A DNA stretch of 64,000 nucleotides from Dryocosmus kuriphilus. Lineage: Eukaryota; Arthropoda; Insecta; Hymenoptera; Cynipidae. Location: the NCBI GenBank assembly GCA_038277395.1, contig CM076196.1:80532286-80596285 (forward strand), read 5' to 3'. This document shows positions 58,469 to 64,000 of the stretch, piece by piece. Position 1 is the first letter of the stretch. Every line of letters begins with the position of its first letter. The notes under the pieces are model-generated. The model saw nothing but the letters and a program-made list of their open reading frames with translations. It searched no databases and was not told the DNA's origin. Both the position numbers and the translations under genes were made by a program.

Positions 58469-58783
58469 TTTTATATTAAAAATAATTTCTAAAAAATTAT
58501 CTTAATCCTGTAATAACATCATGTACTGAAACAATTCTAATATCTACGGCAATACTGTGAGCCTAAAAATTTAACATGTTTACACATCAATGCCACAAAA
58601 AACGTTAAGGTAATATTTTAAGATATACTTTCGATTCTTATCAAAATTTTTAATATTTTTAATTTAGAAATACCTTAAATTGTTTTTTACAGAATCACAA
58701 TGATTTTATATCAATACTGAATCACTAGATTAATTGGACTATATATACTTTCTCTCCTTGACAATTTCTCATGTTCTAAAATA

Positions 58784-59598
58784 TGAGGCACGTCCAGAAA
58801 GTAAGTGTACTGGTACTCTCACAGCTACAGGGAATACTTTTTCGACATGTTGGCAACACTGCCGCGTAGCCTGACCGCTCCCCTTCAAAACGAGACCAAT
58901 CCGAGGTTAGTGTGTTGAAAACTCTTGACGCGGTAGCATCTCTCGCGAAAAATGTCGATCATATCTCCCGCCAAGTGCAAAATTCGCGCTGTCATTCGCT
59001 ACCTCGTTGTGAAGGGAAAAGTTCCAGTTGAGATTTATAATGAGGTGAAAAGTGTTTACGGTAATGGAACTATGAATCGTACGAGTGTGTACAAGTGGTG
59101 CCGCGAATTTAAAAATGGCTGTACTTCCGTGCGTGACGATCAGAGGAGCGGAAGACCTTCAATTGTGACTAACGAACTTGTGGAAAAAATCGAGATTGCG
59201 GTCCGTAACGATCGCAGATTGACGTTAGATGATCTTTCTGCGATGTTTCCGCAAATCTCCAAATCTCTGTTACACGAAACAATCACAGAAACTCGCGGAT
59301 ATCGGAAATTGTCTGCGAGGTGGGTCCCAAAACAGATGACAATGCCAAACCTCACACGGCCAACGCCACGAAGTAACTCCTGGACTCTTTTGGATGGGAC
59401 GTATAAAAAAATAAATATAATATAATAATATAATAAAAAAAATTGATCCCTCGGCCCTCCACTTGCATCGAGAGGGATGGTGACTATGTAGAAAAATAAC
59501 TTACATATGTACAAGTGTAACCAACTATGTTTTTGTTTTAATAAACTTTTTTTGAAGCCTACATAAATTGAGTACACTTACTTTCTGGACGTGCTTCG
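58784..59598 (+). mobile_element. mariner element B2, internally deleted (815 bp)
   Basis: TIRs TGAGGCACGTCCAGAAAGTA at 58784 and the inverse ending 59598, flanked by TA (58782-58783, 59599-59600). Same family as B1 (12896-14228) in opposite orientation. About 500 bases of the transposase middle are missing. Its position inside the PLE-2 right arm shows it landed after PLE-2. Confidence 0.93.
58952..59425 (+). pseudogene. mariner B2 transposase, catalytic core deleted
   Basis: It keeps the N-terminal DNA-binding half from MSIISPAKCKIRAVIRYLVV through RWVPKQ. It then jumps to sequence that in B1 lies after the second catalytic Asp, read out of frame (MTMPNLTRPTPRSNSW). All three catalytic Asp are lost or out of frame. 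A TIR-binding N-terminal fragment is conceivable in principle, but no evidence suggests it is made. Confidence 0.9.
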
Positions 59599-59717
59599 TA
59601 CACAACTCATGATTGTTAATTCTCATAATATTCGGTAATTGAGCTTTGTTATTATTATTCTAATACTATTGTACCTAAAAACACTGTTTTTATCAATTAA
59701 TATTATTTGATTTAGAC

Positions 59718-59753
59718 CTGAAGAGGGTAAAATGACGTTACCGAAACGTTGTC
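59718..59753 (+). ncRNA. Hammerhead-like core in PLE-2 right arm
   Basis: CTGAAGA (59718-59724), a stem built from GGTAA..TTACC, then GAAACGTTGTC (59743-59753). The order matches the core of the PLE-1 fold, again with one extra G before the stem. I could not find a convincing stem I, so this may be a decayed ribozyme or only a shared PLE 3' motif. Mirror copy at 57761-57796 (minus), where the stem GGTAAC/GTTACC is perfect. Confidence 0.4.
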
Positions 59754-59828
59754 AAAGAAATTTCTGCACAATTTTTAAATATATGTCTGAAGGTTATGTC
59801 TAACTATGGAGTTTTTCCTATTCCTTAA

Positions 59829-60549
59829 TTAATTTCATCTTAATTTTTAAAAACCTTTAAATCGTTAATCGTTTTTTTAAATGAGCAATGACGCAAAAAT
59901 TCTTTTTATTATTATTCTAATTATATTATTATTTTTCAAGGGGGGGGGGGGCAAAAAAAACTGCAGCCCTGGGTCTCAAGTTGCCTTAATCCGGCACTGA
60001 CTACAATCACAGTCATTCCGATCGCTGTGTTTCATTCCGAGTAATGGACTTTAAATAACTTCTTGCGTCAATATTTACAAAGTTATTCGCGAATTTGACT
60101 CAAAACAACTTTCTCGGATGAGTGTTGCAAAAAACAGTGTATGAAACGCGCGCATACGGGTAACTGCTACTCGTGTGATTGCAGTATTTGCCTGTGACTC
60201 ATGCTGCGAACTCCACACTCAATACAATCATCTGCTTTATGCACTCATATCACAAATAAGTATTATATACTATTAAAAGTATACTTATATTATGTTTTTG
60301 GGAGACAATAAAGCATTGAATAATAATTGTTGGTCCTTTTAATATAAAGGTGTATAAAAATTGTCCGTGGCTACGGGTACGGAAATTTTGGTAGAGATAC
60401 CTAGCTTTTTCGGTACCTGTAGTCACTTCTATAAAATTTTCGGTCGTTTTTGGAGATTGTTTTTTCTCCAAAAGCTAGAAATTTCTGGTCCTTGACAGCA
60501 ACAACAGAAAATAACATAGTAGATGTTCTTGGTGTCGACCAGGGTATTA
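59829..60549. other. No gene seen
   Basis: Contains a 10-base G run at 59941-59950 and a 60250-60471 minus frame without recognisable similarity. No repeat ends recognised before PLE-3. Confidence 0.5.
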
Positions 60550-60931
60550 TTAATAAAGGATTGGAAGTTTTTTGACTACTGGTCAGTTTTATTAAGTTGA
60601 GATTTCCCTCAAGTAAGTTAACGTTTCGACTACGCTTCAGTAGTCCTTATCAATTTAAAAATGTTGTACATAACCTATAAAGTTAAAATATAGTTGTTTA
60701 ATATTATTTGAGTTACGCTGGTTTTTAGTTTGTTAAATAAAGTAAAAAGGCGATGATTCGTCCTGAACATACCTGTGAATTTTTATATTTTGTTAGTTAT
60801 TTAAGTTGTGCTAGGTTGACATGTTTCCATAGATAATTGTGTTTTTGAAATTAGACCAAAACTTTTTAGATAAAACGTTGGAGATATTTAAAATGAAAAT
60901 ACATCACACCTTGCCTACAGGCTAGACACAG

Positions 60932-60968
<37 letters not shown>

Positions 60969-60987
60969 TAAACACATTTTTGGAACT

Positions 60988-62354
60988 ACATCTTTCATTG
61001 GCTCTCCTCTTTATAACATTTCAAAATATATTAGTATCTTTATTAAATATATTCTGGGTGTCACACCAAGACATATAGAAGATAGTTGGCAATTTGTTGA
61101 AAGTATTAATGAATATACAATTCCTGATAACTTCGAAATTTTCTCATTAGATGTTAAATCTTTATTTACTAACATCCCACACGACTTAGTCGTGAATACT
61201 ATTGAAAAAAAATGGCAGAAAATAAAATTACATACTAAATTACCTCTGGAATTTTTCTTAAAAACCTTAAAATTTTGCTTAACTAACATAAATTTTACAA
61301 ACAGACTTTTGGTGTCCCTATGGGATCCCTAATCTCTGCAGCTGTTGAGGATCTCGTAATGGAAGAATTAGAATCGGAAATTTTAAATCACTTTCTACCA
61401 GAAAAACCTTTATTTTTCTATAGGCACGTAGATGATATCCTATCTTGCTTACATAAAGACCTAATCCTTGACTTCAAAAAAATTTTCAATAATTTTCACA
61501 AGAGGTTACAATTTACAATAGAACGTGAACTAAACAATAATATTAATTTTCTAGACGTATCTATTACGCATAACAATGGCCAGATTATAACTAACTGAGA
61601 AAAGACACTTGGTCTGGTCGCTATACAAATTTTAGCTCAATAACCTACCCTCCGTACAAAAATAATGTTATCAATAGTTTAGTTGACAGAGCAATAAAAC
61701 TGGCGCACCTCTTTTCATGAGAACAATTTAAAAATAATAATCAAAACTTTTGAATCTTACGGTTTTCCAATTGAGTTTATTACTAAATAGATTGAACGTC
61801 GTTTGCGCACAATACATAATAACAATAATATGAACATTAACAATAATAACCAAAACAGTGACTTTGACCCAGCCCAAATTGTAGTCCTCCCATACTGTCC
61901 AATAGTTTCAAAATTTTGTACTAAATTTCTCAAAGAATATAAACTCAGAATAGTCTTCAAACCAATTAAGGATAGCCTAAAATATTTCATTAACCAAAAA
62001 GATCGGAATTCTATTGAGAAATGCACTGACACCATATATAAAATTAACTGTAAAGATTGTGACAAGTGTTACATTGGACAATCCAAGAAATACGTATTAA
62101 CTAGAATCAAAGAACACAAGAGAGATTGTGACAAGCTTAACAATAAAACCAGTCTATCTAAACATGCTACAGAATATAAACGCAATTTCGATTTTGAAAA
62201 TTATACTATTTTAACTAAGGAATCCTCATATTACAAAAGAATATTTATGGAAATGTTCCACATCGTGAAGAATAGCAACAATGTAAACCTAAAATCCTAT
62301 ATTGACAACATCAGCGGCATCTATAATAGTCTCATATTATCAATGAATCGTTAG
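60988..62354 (+). pseudogene. PLE-3 RT + GIY-YIG, frameshifted
   Basis: From 60991 the frame reads SFIGSPLYNISKYISIFIKY and on to FSLDVKSLFTNI (RT motif with catalytic Asp). A frame change near 61295-61307 leads to FGVPMGSLISAAVEDLV and the active-site box HVDD (FYRHVDDILS). A stop at 61596 and decayed sequence to about 61800 follow. The C-terminal frame 61803-62354 carries IYKINCKDCDKCYIGQSKKY and RIKEHK, the GIY-YIG domain. 5'-truncated and broken, hence inactive. Confidence 0.9.
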
Positions 62355-62528
62355 AAACGTAAGACATCGTATCTTGGCACCTTAAGTCCTTACGCTATTA
62401 CACTATATACGTTTAAAAGAAGATACGCATCCCTGCATCGTCATGTATACGTCTCACTTTATGTGTCAGTCCTCACACTTCGCCTACAGCAAGACACAGA
62501 ATGAATTGTGGTTCCAAAAATGTGTTTA

Positions 62529-62532
<4 letters not shown>

Positions 62533-62602
<70 letters not shown>
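62533..62602. repeat. TA microsatellite in PLE-3 3' arm
   Basis: About 35 TA units; the inverted arm has about 14 at 60935-60963. Unequal growth since the arms were formed. Confidence 0.9.
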
Positions 62603-62605
<3 letters not shown>

Positions 62606-63030
62606 CTGTGTCCAGCCTGTAGGCGAGGTGTGATGTATTTTCATTTTTAATATCTCCAACGTTTTATCTAAAAAGTTTTGGTCTAATTTCAAAAACACAA
62701 TTATCTATGGAAACATATCAACCTAAGACAACTTAAATAACTAACAAAATATAAAAATTCACAGGTATGTTCAAGACGAATCATCGCCTTTTTACTTTAT
62801 TTAACAAATTAAAAACCAGCATAACTCAAATAATATTGAACAACTATATTGTAACTTTATAGGTTATGTACACAATTTTTAAATTGATAAGGACTACCGA
62901 AGCGTAGTCAAAACGTTAACTTACTTGAGGGAAATCTCAACTTAATAAAACTGACCAGTAGTCAAAAAACTTCCACTCCTTTAACAGAAAATAATGTTCA
63001 AAAATATTCACACAATATATTACATGCGAT

Positions 63031-63310
63031 GGGTCGACTACTCTCAGTTTGGATGTACGGGGAATATATTCTCAAAGAATACTTGCGAATACTTCGGAAT
63101 ATCTGTGAATACAAGAAATACTTGTGGTATGAGGAAATATTTGAGAATATTGGGGGATACTTAGGAATATTTCGGAACATATTTAAATGTAAATCCCGGA
63201 ATACTTAGAATATGTACAAATTTGAGGGAATCTTTGAGAATACTTAAGAATATGGGGGAGTACATGGGAATACTTCGTGAGTGTACGAGGAATACTTGGG
63301 TAGTCGACCC
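63031..63310. repeat. Small TIR repeat with GGAATACTT tandem interior
   Basis: It starts GGGTCGACTAC and ends GTAGTCGACCC. The interior is a run of diverged GAATACTT/GAATATTT words at spacing of roughly 9-14 bases. It looks like a satellite-bearing miniature inverted-repeat element. No target duplication found. Confidence 0.6.
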
Positions 63311-63634
63311 CTGGAATACAGGTTTGCTGGACTGTGTATAAAAATTAGGATTGTTAATTAAATCACTTTGTATTTAGTATTCGTATGCAATATGAAATAA
63401 CGAATTGTTTATGAAAATGATAAAAATACCTGTGACTGGTATTTATCCAATAAAAATGGTGTCTATTGTGTTATATTTGCTGTGGTTGCATTTTTTGTAT
63501 ATATATAATCAAATGTACTGTGTTTGAATTTTTATTGTAGAATTTTTTGTGAGAGTGAAATAGGAAAGACTTGATAAATTGCGAGGAGTGGTGACAATCA
63601 TTTTGATGGAAGTGACAATGTTATTCTGTTTCAG

Positions 63635-63727
63635 GGTGTGACGGGCGACCGGCTGGCCGGGGACGCCGCACACCTCCTTCATCTCTTCTTCTTCTTGCCG
63701 CGACCGCAACACAATGTAACGTCATAA
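63635..63727 (+). CDS. Candidate 3'-terminal coding exon
   Basis: The acceptor TTATTCTGTTTCAG ends at 63634. An open, GC-rich frame follows: GVTGDRLAGDAAHLLHLFFF and ten more residues, to TAA at 63725. The sharp composition change at the acceptor supports an exon. No domain is recognisable in 30 residues, and no upstream exon was identified in the window. The same segment may instead be untranslated exon. Confidence 0.25.
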   Translation, partial: GVTGDRLAGDAAHLLHLFFFLPRPQHNVTS

Positions 63728-64000
63728 TCTAGTGTCGTCGGTCTCAGTGTACTCAATGTGGTACGTCACAATCCCCTACTCGGTGTCTCTCAGGTGTCGT
63801 CCTTCTTAAGTTCCGCTTTAATTTTCCGTTTTTAAGCTGTTTCTCGAATCGTGCGCTAAAAATTCACTAAAAATCCGCTTAATACGCAGCAACTGGAACA
63901 GAACCTAATAGGATTCTTTAAACAGAAAGAAAGTAACTGGAGGAAGATTGATATAAGAAAATTAAGATTCAAATATTATTAATCCCGTATTCTATTAGGT

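Larger units (their letters stand above)
57686..59828 (+). mobile_element. Penelope-like element remnant PLE-2
   Basis: A minus-sense 3' arm (about 57686-58015) faces a plus-sense piece (about 58040-59828) that includes a GIY-YIG fragment and the same 3' arm. For example, 57755-57810 is the inverse of 59700-59765, and 57940-58010 of 58685-58765. The plus arm is split by mariner B2 at 58784-59598. The layout repeats that of PLE-1: truncated body, head-to-head with an inverted 3' segment. Confidence 0.8.
60550..62984 (+). mobile_element. Penelope-like element PLE-3 with inverted 3' arm
   Basis: The minus-sense 3' arm 60550-60985 is the inverse of 62505-62984 (GAAGTTTTTTGACTACTGG near 60563 against its inverse near 62965). 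Between them lies a plus-sense body with RT and GIY-YIG remains. Both arms contain a TA microsatellite at the same relative place (60935-60963 short, 62533-62602 long). Third example of the truncated-body, head-to-head inverted 3' segment layout in this window. The family differs from PLE-1 and PLE-2 in sequence. Confidence 0.85.
62985..64000. other. TIR repeat, then a GC-richer stretch with a possible exon
   Basis: The first part holds the small TIR repeat 63031-63310. From about 63635 the sequence becomes much richer in GC and may belong to a gene extending beyond the window; see the exon candidate. Confidence 0.45.

Noticed and set aside
60600..60660. Hammerhead core in PLE-3 (CTGAAGCGTAGTCGAAACG on the minus strand)
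   Set aside because: The invariant A after CTGAAG is replaced by C, stem II would have one or two pairs, and no proper stem III/cleavage site follows; too weak to call.
1..64000. tRNA genes
   Set aside because: No segment with A-box, GGTTCGAATCC-like B-box and cloverleaf arms was found on either strand by eye; a covariance scan was not possible.

Overview
The window looks like a gene-poor, repeat-rich, AT-rich stretch of an insect nuclear genome. The clearest host gene is a three-exon yellow / major-royal-jelly-protein (MRJP) family gene at 35814-40246. That family is best known from insects, and the mariner and Penelope-like elements around it fit an insect; a hymenopteran is a guess from overall character, not shown by the sequence. 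No bacterial-type operon, tRNA, rRNA or CRISPR array was seen.

Layout. 1-2.1 kb: nothing firm. 2.1-5.4 kb: Penelope-like element PLE-1, with a long RT + GIY-YIG reading frame and a head-to-head inverted copy of its own 3' part. 6.0-8.3 kb: a long foldback repeat. 8.3-11.1 kb: AT-rich repeats, a hairpin and a terminal-inverted-repeat (TIR) element. 11.5-14.2 kb: two different mariner elements 139 bp apart, both with broken transposases. 16.6-17.8 kb: an almost perfect 1.18 kb palindrome. 18.6-29.6 kb: copies of a dispersed repeat (called Rep-A here), one split by a 1.56 kb element inserted at a TTAA-like site. 31.2-34.0 kb: nested TIR elements. 35.3-40.3 kb: the yellow/MRJP gene, with a possible divergent small ORF just upstream and a TIR element in intron 1. 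43.2-45.8 kb: a 2.6 kb TIR element. 46.0-47.3 kb: a third mariner with an unbroken transposase. 47.8-49.1 kb: another Rep-A copy. 51.5-57.5 kb: a Rep-A cluster sitting inside a second copy of the 43 kb TIR element. 57.7-59.8 kb: PLE-2, with a deleted mariner inside it. 60.5-63.0 kb: PLE-3. 63-64 kb: a small TIR repeat and a possible terminal exon.

How it fits together. Most of the DNA is layered mobile-element debris whose order of arrival can be read from nesting. Three unrelated-looking PLE insertions share one architecture: a 5'-truncated sense copy joined head-to-head to an inverted 3' segment. PLE-1 carries a hammerhead-ribozyme-like fold in both arms, and PLE-2 a weaker version. Rep-A, about 1.2 kb with GCGCGAAGCGCG blocks, is the least explained component: several copies keep the same short reading frame open through a variable GAC-triplet tract. 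The intact mariner at 46 kb is the most recently active-looking element. Element boundaries were set by eye from inverted repeats and may be off by a few bases to tens of bases.
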